The notes under the pieces are model-generated. The model was not told the DNA's origin. It did not search any database and saw only the letters and a list, made by a program, of their open reading frames with translations. A stretch of 64,000 nt of DNA from CAZENU01 sp965117035 (GTDB lineage: Bacteria; Chloroflexota; Dehalococcoidia; Lucifugimonadales; CAZENU01). How positions within the stretch are numbered: position 1 is the stretch's first letter; the number at the start of each line of letters is the position of its first letter. Both the position numbers and the translations under genes were made by a program. Shown one piece after another: positions 25,811-34,918 of this stretch. Location of the stretch: contig OZ220748.1 in assembly GCA_965117035.1 (NCBI GenBank), positions 744,001-808,000 of the forward strand, in the 5' to 3' direction.

Positions 25811-27046
25811 ATGCGCATCGTCCACTTCGCCGACGTGCACATCGGCGTGGAGAACTACGGCCGGCCCGACCCGGAGACCGGCCTGTCCACCCGGCTGGTC
25901 GACTTCCTCGCCGCGCTCGACGAGGTGGTCGACTACGCGATCGACGAACGCGCCGACCTGGCGCTCTTCTGCGGCGACGCCTACAAGAGCCGCGACCCGA
26001 CCCAGACCCACCAGCGTGAGTTCGCGAAGCGCGTAGCGCGCCTCTCGTCGGCCGGCGTGCCCGTCTTCCTGCTCCTCGGCAACCACGACATGCCCCACGT
26101 CGCCACCAGGGCCACCGCGCTGGAGATCTTCCGCACCCTCGACGTGCCCAACGTCTACAACGGCGACCGCGGCCGCACCTACGTCGTGCAGACCAGGGAC
26201 GGCCCACTGCAGATCGTCGCCCTCCCCTGGATTCGCCGCAGCAGCCTTCTCGCGGGAGAGGAGATGCGCGGCCTGACACCGGACCAAGTGAACAAGGTGG
26301 TAGAGGACAAGATCGCCGGCAACATCCGGCAACAGGCCTCCGAGCTCGACGAGAGCATCCCCGCAGTGTTCGCAGGCCACGTGTCGGTGAGCGAGGCTGA
26401 GACGGGCTCAGAGAAATCGATGATGCTCGGCACCGACCATGTGCTGCTCAAGTCCGACCTGTCGCTGCCGCAGCTCGACTACGTGGCGCTCGGGCACGTC
26501 CACCGGCACCAGGTCCTGGGCCGCGACCCGCTCATCGTCTACTCGGGCAGCCTCCAGCGTGTCGACTTCGGCGAGGAGAAGGACGACAAGGGCTTCTGCG
26601 TGATCGACCTCGACCCGTCGCGGCCGGCCGGGCACAGGTTGACCGACTTCCAGTTCCGCCACGTCGACGCCAGGCGCTTCCTCACCGTCGAGGTGAACGT
26701 GCGCCGGGGCGATCCCGACCCTACGGCCACGATCGTGCAGACCATCCGCAGCCGCCACGTCGAGGGCGCCATCGTCCGCGTAGCCATCCGGCTGCAGGCC
26801 GAGCAGGACGCCTACCTGCGGCAGGAGGAGATCAGGCAGGCGCTGGAGGGCGCCCACTTCGTCGCGTCGATCTCCCGAGAGGTCGCCGATCAGCCCCGAA
26901 ACCGGCTCGGAAACCGGTCGTCGGACGGCCTCGAGCCGCGCGAGGCCCTGCGGCTCTACCTGGAGTCCAAGCAGGTGCCGGACGACCGAGCCGAGGTCCT
27001 GATGCGGCACGCCGCCGAGCTGATGGCCGAGCCGGACGACGACTGA
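25811..27046 (+). CDS. sbcD: SbcD-like DNA repair exonuclease (metallophosphoesterase)
   Basis: A 411-residue protein with the calcineurin-type metal motifs in order: DVHIG, CGDAYKS, LGNHD, AGHVSVS and GHVHRHQ. The C-terminal capping domain of SbcD/Mre11 follows (about 280-400). With SbcC it would cut hairpins and protein-blocked DNA ends. No sbcC lies downstream in this window; the next gene is an unrelated lipoprotein. The partner is probably elsewhere. Confidence 0.9.
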   Translation: MRIVHFADVHIGVENYGRPDPETGLSTRLVDFLAALDEVVDYAIDERADLALFCGDAYKSRDPTQTHQREFAKRVARLSSAGVPVFLLLGNHDMPHVATRATALEIFRTLDVPNVYNGDRGRTYVVQTRDGPLQIVALPWIRRSSLLAGEEMRGLTPDQVNKVVEDKIAGNIRQQASELDESIPAVFAGHVSVSEAETGSEKSMMLGTDHVLLKSDLSLPQLDYVALGHVHRHQVLGRDPLIVYSGSLQRVDFGEEKDDKGFCVIDLDPSRPAGHRLTDFQFRHVDARRFLTVEVNVRRGDPDPTATIVQTIRSRHVEGAIVRVAIRLQAEQDAYLRQEEIRQALEGAHFVASISREVADQPRNRLGNRSSDGLEPREALRLYLESKQVPDDRAEVLMRHAAELMAEPDDD

Positions 27047-27113
27047 GCGCATCTCCTGCGCCGCGCCTACATCCAATACAATGAAGGCACGGCGAAAGGA
27101 GCGAGGAGAAGAG

Positions 27114-27701
27114 ATGAACACGACCGACACCTTGGACCAGGCCCCCGGAGCCGCCGCGACACGTCAACCCCGTTCCCGTACGCGTCTCACCCGAACATGG
27201 GCGGTCGCCGTGGCGGCGGGCGTGATCGCGCTGCTGGCGGCGGCCTGCTCCGGCGGCATCCCGGCCGGCGAGCCGGCGCCGGAGCTCGACGTGGTGCTGT
27301 TCGGCAACGCCAACAACACCGCCGGCGACGCCGTCAAGCTGACCGACTTCGAGGGCACGCCGACCGTCCTGAATTTCTGGTACCCGTCGTGCGGCCCCTG
27401 CCGCGTCGAGATGCCCGACTTCGAGGAGGCGTCCCACAAGTACGACGACGATGACCTGAAGTTCCTGGCCGTGCAGGTGCCGGGCTTCGACTCCGCCGAG
27501 GACGGCCAGGCGTTCGTCGACGAGCTCGGCCTGACCTTCTCCGTCGCACACACCGAGAACGCGATGGTCGTCGCCGACTTCAAGTTGGTCGGCTTCCCCA
27601 GCACCGTGTTCCTCAACGACAACCACGAGATCGTCCGCACGTGGAGCGGGGCGCTCGACGCCGAGAAGCTGGCGGAGCTGATCGAGGAGCTGCTCCAGTA
27701 G
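27114..27701 (+). CDS. TlpA/ResA-like thiol-disulfide lipoprotein
   Basis: A 195-residue protein. Residues 1-45 are a long basic N-terminus and a hydrophobic helix ending in the lipobox LLAAACSG, so the mature protein is a lipid-anchored extracytoplasmic protein. The thioredoxin domain has the active site SCGPCR within FWYPSCGPC and the cis-Pro in VGFPSTVFL. It would reduce disulfides, for example in cytochrome c maturation or copper handling; the CopD-like gene that follows fits the second. The ATG at 27114 has GAGGAGA before it. Confidence 0.9.
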   Translation: MNTTDTLDQAPGAAATRQPRSRTRLTRTWAVAVAAGVIALLAAACSGGIPAGEPAPELDVVLFGNANNTAGDAVKLTDFEGTPTVLNFWYPSCGPCRVEMPDFEEASHKYDDDDLKFLAVQVPGFDSAEDGQAFVDELGLTFSVAHTENAMVVADFKLVGFPSTVFLNDNHEIVRTWSGALDAEKLAELIEELLQ

Positions 27702-27779
27702 GCCCGCCGCGAGTCCCGTGAGCGCATCAGGCAATCCGGCGGGAGCACACCCCGGCGTCGGCCGGCCGCGCCATCCACG

Positions 27780-28283
27780 ATGAGCCCCGGCGACCTCTTC
27801 CTGCTCGTCGTCCGTTGGCTCCACCTCGTCTCGGGCGCCGCGTGGGTCGGCGGCAGCCTCTTCTACCTGCTGGTGCTGCGCCCTGCCGCCAAGCGCGGCG
27901 ACGAGCCCTCCGGACTGCTGGCCGGCGCGTCGGACGAGTTCCGAGTCCTGGTCAACTCCTGCATAGCCATACTGGTCGCGACCGGGATCATCATGAGCTT
28001 CAACCGCCTCACAGACAGCGTCATCGGCGCGCCGTACGTCGCCGTGCTCGCCCTCAAGGCGGCGCTGTCGGTGTGGATGATCGTGCTCGTGCACGCCGAG
28101 CGTCGACGCCGGCGGGCGCGGGCGGCGGCCGGGGCCGGCCCCTCCGGCGAGAACGTGTCCCTGCCCAGGCGGATGGTGCGGGCGGCGTCCGGCTTCAACG
28201 CCCTGGTCGCCCTGGGGCTCGCCGTCTTCCTGCTGTCCGACCTGCTCAAGGAGCTCTACGAGAACGCCCTCGCGGCCAACTGA
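27780..28283 (+). CDS. CopD-like membrane protein
   Basis: A 167-residue protein with four hydrophobic helices. The first, VVRWLHLVSGAAWVGGSLFY, has the His typical of CopD/DUF2269-type proteins, which carry haem or copper. It lies between a TlpA-like protein and a Trm112-like protein in the same direction and could take part in copper handling or in an electron transfer step at the membrane. The exact role is not visible. Confidence 0.7.
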   Translation: MSPGDLFLLVVRWLHLVSGAAWVGGSLFYLLVLRPAAKRGDEPSGLLAGASDEFRVLVNSCIAILVATGIIMSFNRLTDSVIGAPYVAVLALKAALSVWMIVLVHAERRRRRARAAAGAGPSGENVSLPRRMVRAASGFNALVALGLAVFLLSDLLKELYENALAAN

Positions 28284-28292
28284 GGAGGCCCC

Positions 28293-28511
28293 ATGAAGTT
28301 TGACCTGATGGACATTCTCGCCTGCCCCATGTGCAAGAGGGCGCTGGAGCTGAGCGTGGACAGCGAGGAAGACGGCGAGATCGTGGAGGGCAGCCTCCGC
28401 TGCGCCGCCTGCGAGGAGGCCTACCCCATCGCCGGCGGCATCCCCAACCTGCTCCCGCCAGACCTGCGCGCCGCTGTGTCGTCCGACACCGACGCTGCCG
28501 AGCCGTCCTGA
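28293..28511 (+). CDS. Trm112 family zinc protein
   Basis: A 72-residue protein with two CxxC pairs: ILACPMCKRALEL and LRCAACEEAYPI, then GGIPNLLPPD. This is the Trm112/YcaR family, small activators of methyltransferases and other enzymes. Its 3' end overlaps the 3' end of the convergent folK gene by 91 bp, an unusually long coding overlap. It starts nine bases after the CopD-like gene. Confidence 0.85.
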   Translation: MKFDLMDILACPMCKRALELSVDSEEDGEIVEGSLRCAACEEAYPIAGGIPNLLPPDLRAAVSSDTDAAEPS

Positions 28512-28978
28512 CGTCCCCGTAGCACGTCCAGCAGCTCGGCCACGGTCGCGCCGAGCGCGGGAAGAACCACGTCGGGCGCGATCTCGGCCAGCGGGGCCAG
28601 CACGAAGTCGCGCCGCGCCATCCTCGGATGCGGGACCTGTATTCCGGGCAGGTCGATAACCAGCCGGCCGAACATCAGCACGTCGACGTCGATCGCACGC
28701 GGGCCGTTCGGGATGGCGGGCCGCGGGCCGAACCGCGCCTGCACCTCCGTGACGGCCGACATCAGCTCGAACACGTCGAGCGCCGTCCGCAGCCGGCACG
28801 CCGCGTTCAGGAACGCGGGCTGCGCCGTGAACCCCGCCGGCTCGGTCTCCAACAGGCCGGAGACGGTCACGCCGGAGCCGTCCGAAACCAGCTCTTCCAG
28901 CAGCGACACCGCCCTGTCGACGTTCCCGGCACGGTCGCCCAGGTTCGACCCCAGGCCAAAGAAGACCTCCGTCGCCAT
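28421..28978 (-). CDS. folK: HPPK, 2-amino-4-hydroxy-6-hydroxymethyldihydropteridine pyrophosphokinase
   Basis: A 185-residue protein with the HPPK motifs: FFGLGSNLGDR, ETEPAGFTAQPAFLNA and the Mg-binding GPRAIDVDVLMFG, then VPHPRMARRDFVLAPLAEI. It puts a pyrophosphate on the pterin before the folP step. The last 25 residues after LLDVLRGR are an extension that overlaps the Trm112 gene. The ATG overlaps the folP stop by ATGA, so the two are translationally coupled. Confidence 0.93.
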   Translation of the reverse strand: MATEVFFGLGSNLGDRAGNVDRAVSLLEELVSDGSGVTVSGLLETEPAGFTAQPAFLNAACRLRTALDVFELMSAVTEVQARFGPRPAIPNGPRAIDVDVLMFGRLVIDLPGIQVPHPRMARRDFVLAPLAEIAPDVVLPALGATVAELLDVLRGRQDGSAASVSDDTAARRSGGSRLGMPPAMG

Positions 28979-29841
28979 CAGGCCTGGCTCCAGCCGCGGA
29001 CGATCGCGTCGCTCATCCGGGCCACCCGGACCATCTCCCTGACGTCGTGGACCCTGACCACGTCGGCGCCGGCCGCTACCGAGAACGCCACCGTGGCCGC
29101 GGTGCCCTCGACACGGTCGTCGACCGGCAGGTCGAGCACGTAGCCGATGGTCGACTTGCGGGACATGCCGACCAGCACCGGCCTGCCGAGAACGTCGAGC
29201 TCGTCGAGGCGGCGCAGCAGCTCCAGGTTGTGCTCGGCCGTCTTCCCGAAGCCCATGCCGGGGTCGACGATGATGTTCTTGAAGGCGATGCCAGCCGCCT
29301 GCGCGCGGTCGATGGCCCGCTGCAGCCCGGCGATCACGTCCGGCACGAGGTCGCGGTAGCCGGTCCCCTCCTGGTTGTGCATCAGCACGACGGGCACGCC
29401 CGCCTCTGCCGCGACGTGTCCGATCTCGGGGTCGCGGGCCAGCGCCCACTGGTCGTTGATCATGGCGGCCCCGGCCGCGACGGCGCGCCGGGCGACCTCG
29501 GCCTTGTGCGTGTCGATGCTGACGGGTATGTCGAGCACGTAGGCGAGCGCCTCGATCACCGGCAGCACGCGGGCGGTCTCCTCGGCCGCGGTGACCGGCG
29601 CCGCCCCCGGGTAAATCGACGCAGGGCGCGTAGACTCGCCGCCCACGTCGATCAGGTCCGCGCCGGCCTCCTGGAACGCGAGCGCCCGCCTCACCGCGGC
29701 GTTCACGTTCCCGCCGACGCCGTCGCCCGAAAAGGAGTCCGGCGTGACGTTCAGCACCCCCATCACGTACGTGCGGGCGCCCCAATCGAACGTCCTGTTC
29801 CCCACGGCCGTCTCGCCGCGCCTGGGAGTGTTGTATCTCAT
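28978..29841 (-). CDS. folP: Dihydropteroate synthase
   Basis: A 287-residue DHPS from ATG 29841. The motifs are VMGVLNVTPDSFSGDG, DVGGESTRP, VSIDTHKAEV, INDQWAL, IIVDPGMGFGKT and VGMSRKSTIG. It joins hydroxymethyl-dihydropterin pyrophosphate to p-aminobenzoate and is the target of sulfonamides. A longer reading from 29904 is possible but adds a poor, low-complexity N-terminus. It is the first gene of the folPK unit. Confidence 0.94.
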   Translation of the reverse strand: MRYNTPRRGETAVGNRTFDWGARTYVMGVLNVTPDSFSGDGVGGNVNAAVRRALAFQEAGADLIDVGGESTRPASIYPGAAPVTAAEETARVLPVIEALAYVLDIPVSIDTHKAEVARRAVAAGAAMINDQWALARDPEIGHVAAEAGVPVVLMHNQEGTGYRDLVPDVIAGLQRAIDRAQAAGIAFKNIIVDPGMGFGKTAEHNLELLRRLDELDVLGRPVLVGMSRKSTIGYVLDLPVDDRVEGTAATVAFSVAAGADVVRVHDVREMVRVARMSDAIVRGWSQA

Positions 29842-29971
29842 GAAATAGGAGCCCCGGGAGGACGCGGCAAGCGTCCGAGATGGCGGCGGAGGGCGATGGC
29901 GCACCCCCGCGTTCCTTGCTGCCTATCTGAATATCTGGTAACTTTTCTGCGATTATTTCACGGTTTCGGAA

Positions 29972-31546
29972 GTGAATTCAATCATGGTAGTCCGCCGGAA
30001 GGTAGACGAGAAGCAGGACGAGCTGCACTCGCTGCGCGAGCGTTCGCGGCTGGGCGGCGGCGCCCGGCGCATCGAGCAGCAGCACGCCAAGGGCAAGCTG
30101 ACCGCCCGCGAGCGCATCGACCTGCTGCTCGACGAGGGCAGCTTCGAGGAGCTAGACCCGTTCGTGTTGCACCAGTCCAACGAGTTCGGGCTGGACAGCC
30201 AGCGTTTCCTGGGCGACTCCGTCGTCACGGGGTACGGGCGCATCGACGGCCGGCTCGTCTTCCTCTACTCGCAGGACTTCACGGTCATCGGCGGCTCGCT
30301 CTCCGAGGCAGCCGCCAACAAGATCTGCAAGGCGATGGACCTGGCGACGAACAGCGGCGCGCCGATGGTCGGCCTGATCGACTCTGGCGGCGCCCGCATC
30401 CAGGAAGGAATCAGCAGCTTGGCGGGCTACAGCTCGATCTTCCTGCGCAACGTGCGCAGCTCGGGCGTAATCCCCCAGGTCTCGGCCGTCTTCGGGCCCG
30501 CCGCCGGAGGCGCGACCTACTCCCCCGCCCTGACCGACTTCATCTTCATGGTCAAGGGCACCGGGCAGCTCTACATCACCGGACCTGAGGTCATCAAGTC
30601 CGTCACCGGCGAGGAGGTCACCCACGAGGAGCTTGGCGGCGCGGACAGCCACGCGTCGAAGAGCGGCGTGGCCCACTTCGCCGCCGAGTCGGAGCAGCAC
30701 TGCATCGAGGAGATACGCCGCCTGGTCGGCTTCCTGCCCGCGAACAACGCCGAAGACCCGCCCGTCCACGAGGGCGCCGACGACCCCGAGCGGCGCGACG
30801 AGGGGCTGATCGACCTGATCCCCGACTCCCCCGACCAGCCGTACGACATGGCGGAGATACTCACCCGCATCGTGGACGACGGCGAGCTGATGCAGGTGCA
30901 CGAGCGCTTCGCGCCCAATATCATCGTCGGGTTCGCCAGGATGGGCGGCCGGACGGTCGGAATCGTCGCGCAGCAGCCCAACGCGCTGGCCGGCGTCCTC
31001 GACATACTGGCCTCGACGAAGGCGGCGCGCTTCGTGCGCTTCTGCGACGCCTTCAACATACCGCTGGTGACGTTCGTAGACGTGCCCGGTTTCCTGCCCG
31101 GAACGTCGCAGGAGCACGGCGGGATCATCCGGCATGGCGCCAAGCTGATCTACGCCTACGCCGAGGCGACGGTGCCCAAGGTCAGCGTGCTGACCCGCAA
31201 GGCCTACGGCGGCGCCTATATCGTCATGAGCAGCAAGAACCTGAGGGGCGACGTCAACTACGCCTGGCCCACGGGCGAGATCGCCGTGATGGGCGCGGCC
31301 GGCGCCGTCAACATCGTCCACCGCAAGGCGCTGCAGGAGGCGGAGGACCGGAGCGCCCTTCGCGCCGAGCTGGTGGAGGAGTACCGCGACCGGCTCATGA
31401 ACCCGTACGTCGCCGCCTCCACGGGCATGATCGACGACGTGATCGAGCCCGCCGAGACGAGGCCCAAGATCATCCGGGCCCTGGAGATGCTCCGAAACAA
31501 GCGCGAGGTGCTGCCGCCGAAGAAGCACGGAAGCATACCGCTGTGA
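29972..31546 (+). CDS. Acyl-CoA carboxylase/transcarboxylase carboxyltransferase (12S-like) subunit
   Basis: A 524-residue crotonase-fold carboxyltransferase of the PccB/MmdA family, the exact length of the 12S subunit of propionibacterial methylmalonyl-CoA transcarboxylase. The acyl-CoA and biotin-binding motifs GLIDSGGARIQEG (first half) and VDVPGFLPGTSQEHGGII (second half) are intact. It would move CO2 between biotin and propionyl- or acetyl-CoA. No biotin carboxylase lies nearby; instead a 5S-like gene follows, so transcarboxylase is a likely role. The GTG at 29972 or ATG at 29984 may be the start. Its stop overlaps the next gene. Confidence 0.9.
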   Translation: MNSIMVVRRKVDEKQDELHSLRERSRLGGGARRIEQQHAKGKLTARERIDLLLDEGSFEELDPFVLHQSNEFGLDSQRFLGDSVVTGYGRIDGRLVFLYSQDFTVIGGSLSEAAANKICKAMDLATNSGAPMVGLIDSGGARIQEGISSLAGYSSIFLRNVRSSGVIPQVSAVFGPAAGGATYSPALTDFIFMVKGTGQLYITGPEVIKSVTGEEVTHEELGGADSHASKSGVAHFAAESEQHCIEEIRRLVGFLPANNAEDPPVHEGADDPERRDEGLIDLIPDSPDQPYDMAEILTRIVDDGELMQVHERFAPNIIVGFARMGGRTVGIVAQQPNALAGVLDILASTKAARFVRFCDAFNIPLVTFVDVPGFLPGTSQEHGGIIRHGAKLIYAYAEATVPKVSVLTRKAYGGAYIVMSSKNLRGDVNYAWPTGEIAVMGAAGAVNIVHRKALQEAEDRSALRAELVEEYRDRLMNPYVAASTGMIDDVIEPAETRPKIIRALEMLRNKREVLPPKKHGSIPL

Positions 31547-31746
31547 ACGACCACAAGCCGACGGCCGGACTGGACGACGCGAGGACAATGGCGGCCGTGA
31601 TCGCCGCCGTCGAGGCGTATCTCGAGGCCGAGTCACGCGAGCTCGCTGCCCAGGCGCCATCGGGCCGAAGCCGCTGGAAGGCCGCGCCGTGGGAGGTCCT
31701 GAGGGGCTCCGCGGCACGCGACCTGACGCCGTGGCGCCGGCTCTGA
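31543..31746 (+). CDS. Small carboxylase-associated subunit (epsilon-like)
   Basis: A 67-residue protein beginning at GTG 31543, overlapping the preceding stop (GTGA). It has an N-terminal helix (MAAVIAAVEAYLEAESRE) and a Trp-rich basic end (RWKAAPWEVL...PWRRL). Small proteins of this size lie between the large subunits in many acyl-CoA carboxylase and transcarboxylase operons and help them assemble. The role is inferred from place and shape only. Confidence 0.65.
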   Translation: MNDHKPTAGLDDARTMAAVIAAVEAYLEAESRELAAQAPSGRSRWKAAPWEVLRGSAARDLTPWRRL

Positions 31747-31786
31747 TCCTGTCTCCGACCCGCGCATTCACTATCCTTCATCTTCG

Positions 31787-33616
31787 ATGAACCCCCTTAG
31801 AATCACCGATACGACATTCCGGGATGGGCACCAGAGCCTCATCGCGACACGCCTCCGCATGGAGGACATGGAGCCGATCGCGGCCGACATGGGCGCCATC
31901 GGCTTTCACTCGATGGAGGTGTGGGGCGGCGCGACCTTCGACACGGCCACGCGCTACCTCGCCGAGGACCCGTGGGAGCGGCTGCGCACCTTCAAGCGCC
32001 TCATCCCCGACACTCCCCTGTCGATGCTGCTCCGCGGCCAGTCGCTGGTTGGTTACCGCAACTACGCCGACGACGTGGTCGAGGCGTTCGTGCAGCGGGC
32101 CGCCGACACCGGCATCGACGTCTTCAGGGTATTCGACGCCCTGAACGACGAGCGCAACGTGGCCACGGCCGCGCGGGCGGTCAAGAAGGCCGGCAAGCAC
32201 CTGCAGGCGACGATATGCTATTCGGTCACCGAGGCAGGCAAGCTCGGAGGGCCGATCTACAATCTCGACTACTACGTCGAGCGGGCCCAGACCCTGGTCG
32301 GTCTCGGCGCCCACAGCCTGGCCGTCAAAGACATGGCCGGCCTGCTCGCGCCCTACGACGCCTACGAGCTGTTCGGCGCCCTGAAGGACGCGGTCGACGT
32401 GCCGCTGCAGCTCCACACGCACTACACCAGCGGAATGGCGTCGATGTCGTGCGTCAAGGCCGTCGAGGCTGGCGCGGACGTGATCGACGCCGCGCTGGCG
32501 CCGCTGGCGCTGCGCACCTCCCAGCCGGCCGTCGAGCCGCTCGTCACCACGTTCCGGGGCACAGACAGGGACACCGGCCTCGACCTGGACAAGCTGCTGG
32601 AGATGGGCGACCACCTCGAGTCGGTGCTGCCCAAGTACCGCGAGCACATGGAGAACTCCAAGGCGGCCGTCATAGACGCGAAGGTGCTGAGCCACCAGAT
32701 ACCGGGCGGCATGGCGAGCAACCTGACCGCGCAGCTCCGCCAGGCCGGCGCCATCGACAGGCTCGACGAAGTCCTGGAGGAGATACCGCGCACGAGAAGG
32801 GAGCTCGGGTACCCTCCCCTCGTCACGCCGCTGAGCCAGATGGTAGGCACGCAGGCGGTCATGAACGTGCTCTTCGGCCGGTACAAGATGATCGGCGACG
32901 AGATCAGGGACTACGTCTACGGCCTCTACGGCACGCCCCCAGCCCCGCTGGACGAGGACGTCGTGTCGAACGCGCTCTCCGGATACAAGAACGGCCAGAC
33001 GCCGATCACCGTCCGCCCCGGCGACCTGCTGGAGCCGGAGCTGGACGCCGCCGCCGACGCGGTCAAGGACATATCCGACGACCTGGACGACGTGCTGGTC
33101 TACGCGCTGTACCCGACCACCGGCATGAAGTTCCTGCGCATCAAGCACGGCCTGGACCCGGTGCCGGACGAGATGAAGCCGGAGCCCGCGGCCCGGACGG
33201 CAAAGTGGGAGATCGGGACGCCCCGGAAGCTGGACGGCGCACCGACGCCGAAGAGCGGCAGGTCGCGGTCGTTCAACATTCACCTCGACGGCGAGGTCTA
33301 CCAGGTCGAGGTCGACCCGGTCAGCCCGAGTGCCGCTCCGCCGACGAAAGACGATGCTGGCGCCGCCAGCGGGAGAGGGGTCGACGGGCGCGGCCTGAAC
33401 GGGGCCGTGATCGAGGCGCCGATGCCGGGCATCGTCACGCGCTACGAGGTCGAGGAAGGGCAGCACGTCGAAGCCGGAGACACGATCGTCGTGCTCGAGG
33501 CGATGAACATGGAGAACACGCTGGCGGCCCCGTCGTCCGGCAGCGTGAAGTCGCTCGAAGTGTCGCCGGGCGCGAGCGTGGCCAAGGGCGACGTGCTGGC
33601 GGTCGTCGACCCGTAG
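31787..33616 (+). CDS. PycB/5S-like carboxyltransferase fused to a biotinyl domain lacking the biotin lysine
   Basis: A 609-residue protein. Residues 1-470 are the oxaloacetate decarboxylase alpha/PycB/transcarboxylase 5S domain: ITDTTFRDGHQSL (metal site), the lysine that is carbamylated in this family within LAVKDMAGLL, and PLQLHTHYTSG. A linker (about 475-545) leads to a C-terminal biotinyl domain with EAPMPGIVTRYEV and VLEAMNMENTLAAP. The usual motif is AMKM; the codon at 33506-33508 is AAC, so residue 574 is Asn and cannot carry biotin. With the 12S-like subunit it would make a transcarboxylase, but only if biotin comes from another carrier. The ATG at 31787 has weak ribosome binding. 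Confidence 0.88.
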   Translation: MNPLRITDTTFRDGHQSLIATRLRMEDMEPIAADMGAIGFHSMEVWGGATFDTATRYLAEDPWERLRTFKRLIPDTPLSMLLRGQSLVGYRNYADDVVEAFVQRAADTGIDVFRVFDALNDERNVATAARAVKKAGKHLQATICYSVTEAGKLGGPIYNLDYYVERAQTLVGLGAHSLAVKDMAGLLAPYDAYELFGALKDAVDVPLQLHTHYTSGMASMSCVKAVEAGADVIDAALAPLALRTSQPAVEPLVTTFRGTDRDTGLDLDKLLEMGDHLESVLPKYREHMENSKAAVIDAKVLSHQIPGGMASNLTAQLRQAGAIDRLDEVLEEIPRTRRELGYPPLVTPLSQMVGTQAVMNVLFGRYKMIGDEIRDYVYGLYGTPPAPLDEDVVSNALSGYKNGQTPITVRPGDLLEPELDAAADAVKDISDDLDDVLVYALYPTTGMKFLRIKHGLDPVPDEMKPEPAARTAKWEIGTPRKLDGAPTPKSGRSRSFNIHLDGEVYQVEVDPVSPSAAPPTKDDAGAASGRGVDGRGLNGAVIEAPMPGIVTRYEVEEGQHVEAGDTIVVLEAMNMENTLAAPSSGSVKSLEVSPGASVAKGDVLAVVDP

Positions 33617-33710
33617 CGGTCCGCACTTCCCCACGCTGGAAGACAGACCGCGGCCGGGAACATCGGCCCGCGCCGCGGGTAGTCCCAATACGATCCGGAA
33701 AGGATGGCCA

Positions 33711-34913
33711 TTGTCAAACACACAGGCGATAGAGAGCGCTAAGGAACACTTCGGCACCGTGCTCGCGGAGCAGCTCGAACGCGTCGAGCGGTTGCTGCAG
33801 GAGGGCGACTGGGTAGACTACTCGACGGTCGAGCCGATCGTGATCGGGATGATCGGGGGCGACGGCATCGGCCCGTCGATCAGCGAGGCCACGCAGCGCG
33901 TGCTCGAGTACCTGCTGCAGGACGCCGTATCGAGCGGCAAGGTGCGGTTCAGGGCGATCGATGGACTGACTATCGAGAATCGCGCCGCCAAGCTGCGGTC
34001 TATCCCGGACGACGTGCTCGCTGAGATTCAAGCCTGCCACGTCACGCTGAAGGGCCCGACGCACACCCCCGAGAAGGGCGACGGCTGGCCCAACATAGAG
34101 TCCGCCAACGTGAGCATGCGCAAGGCGCTCGACCTGTTCGCCAACGTCAGGCCCGTGCGGATCCCCGCCGAGGGCATCGACTGGACCTTCTTCCGCGAGA
34201 ACACGGAGGACCTCTACGCCGTAGGCAGCCAGGGCGTGAACGTTACCGACCACCTCGCCATCGACTTCCGGGTGACGACCACACCGGGCTCCGAGCGCGT
34301 CATCGACGCCGCGTTCGCCCACGCACGCCGCACCGGCAAGTCCCGCGTCACCGTCGTCACCAAGGCCAACGTCGTCAAGACGACCGACGGCAAGTTCCTC
34401 GACGTGGCGCGCCGCGTCGGCGAGCGTTACCCGGAGATCGAGTGGGACGGCTGGTACATCGACATCATGACCGCGAAGCTGCTCGACCTCCAGCGGCGCT
34501 CTGACTTCCAGGTCATCGTGCTTCCGAACCTGTACGGCGATATCCTGACGGACGAGGCCGCCGAGATACAGGGCGGCGTCGGCACAGCGGGCAGCGCCAA
34601 CATCGGCAAGTCCGCCGCCATGTTCGAGGCGATCCACGGCAGCGCCCCCAGGATGGTCGACGAGGGCCGCACCATGTACGCGGACCCGAGCTCCCTGCTG
34701 CGGGCCGGCGCCATGCTGCTGGAGCACGTCGGCTTCGCCGACAAGGCGGCCAAGCTGCACAAGGCCATCGACGTCTGCGGCATGTACGAGCGCAAGGTGA
34801 AGATCACCGGCCGCGACACGGGCGTCACCAACCGCGAGTTCGGGGACTACGTCATGGCGACGGTGGAGGACTCCTCGCTCGACTCACGCTGGGAGGAGTA
34901 CGCACGAGCGTAG
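33711..34913 (+). CDS. icd: Isocitrate/isopropylmalate dehydrogenase family, probable isocitrate dehydrogenase
   Basis: A 400-residue protein. The motifs include GMIGGDGIGPSISEA, FFRENTEDLYAVG, the metal and substrate Lys in VTKANVVKTTDG and PNLYGDILTDEAAEIQGG. It would oxidise isocitrate to 2-oxoglutarate. An N-terminal extension of about 40 residues precedes the core. The TTG at 33711 follows GGAAAGGATGG; an ATG at 33704 is out of frame. Place next to mdh fits citric acid cycle use; coenzyme choice is not readable by eye. Confidence 0.85.
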   Translation: MSNTQAIESAKEHFGTVLAEQLERVERLLQEGDWVDYSTVEPIVIGMIGGDGIGPSISEATQRVLEYLLQDAVSSGKVRFRAIDGLTIENRAAKLRSIPDDVLAEIQACHVTLKGPTHTPEKGDGWPNIESANVSMRKALDLFANVRPVRIPAEGIDWTFFRENTEDLYAVGSQGVNVTDHLAIDFRVTTTPGSERVIDAAFAHARRTGKSRVTVVTKANVVKTTDGKFLDVARRVGERYPEIEWDGWYIDIMTAKLLDLQRRSDFQVIVLPNLYGDILTDEAAEIQGGVGTAGSANIGKSAAMFEAIHGSAPRMVDEGRTMYADPSSLLRAGAMLLEHVGFADKAAKLHKAIDVCGMYERKVKITGRDTGVTNREFGDYVMATVEDSSLDSRWEEYARA

Positions 34914-34918
34914 GTGCT

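Noticed and set aside
31921..33732. Second long frame over the 5S-like gene (603 codons)
   Set aside because: Same shadow composition; the 5S/BCCP frame has all family motifs.
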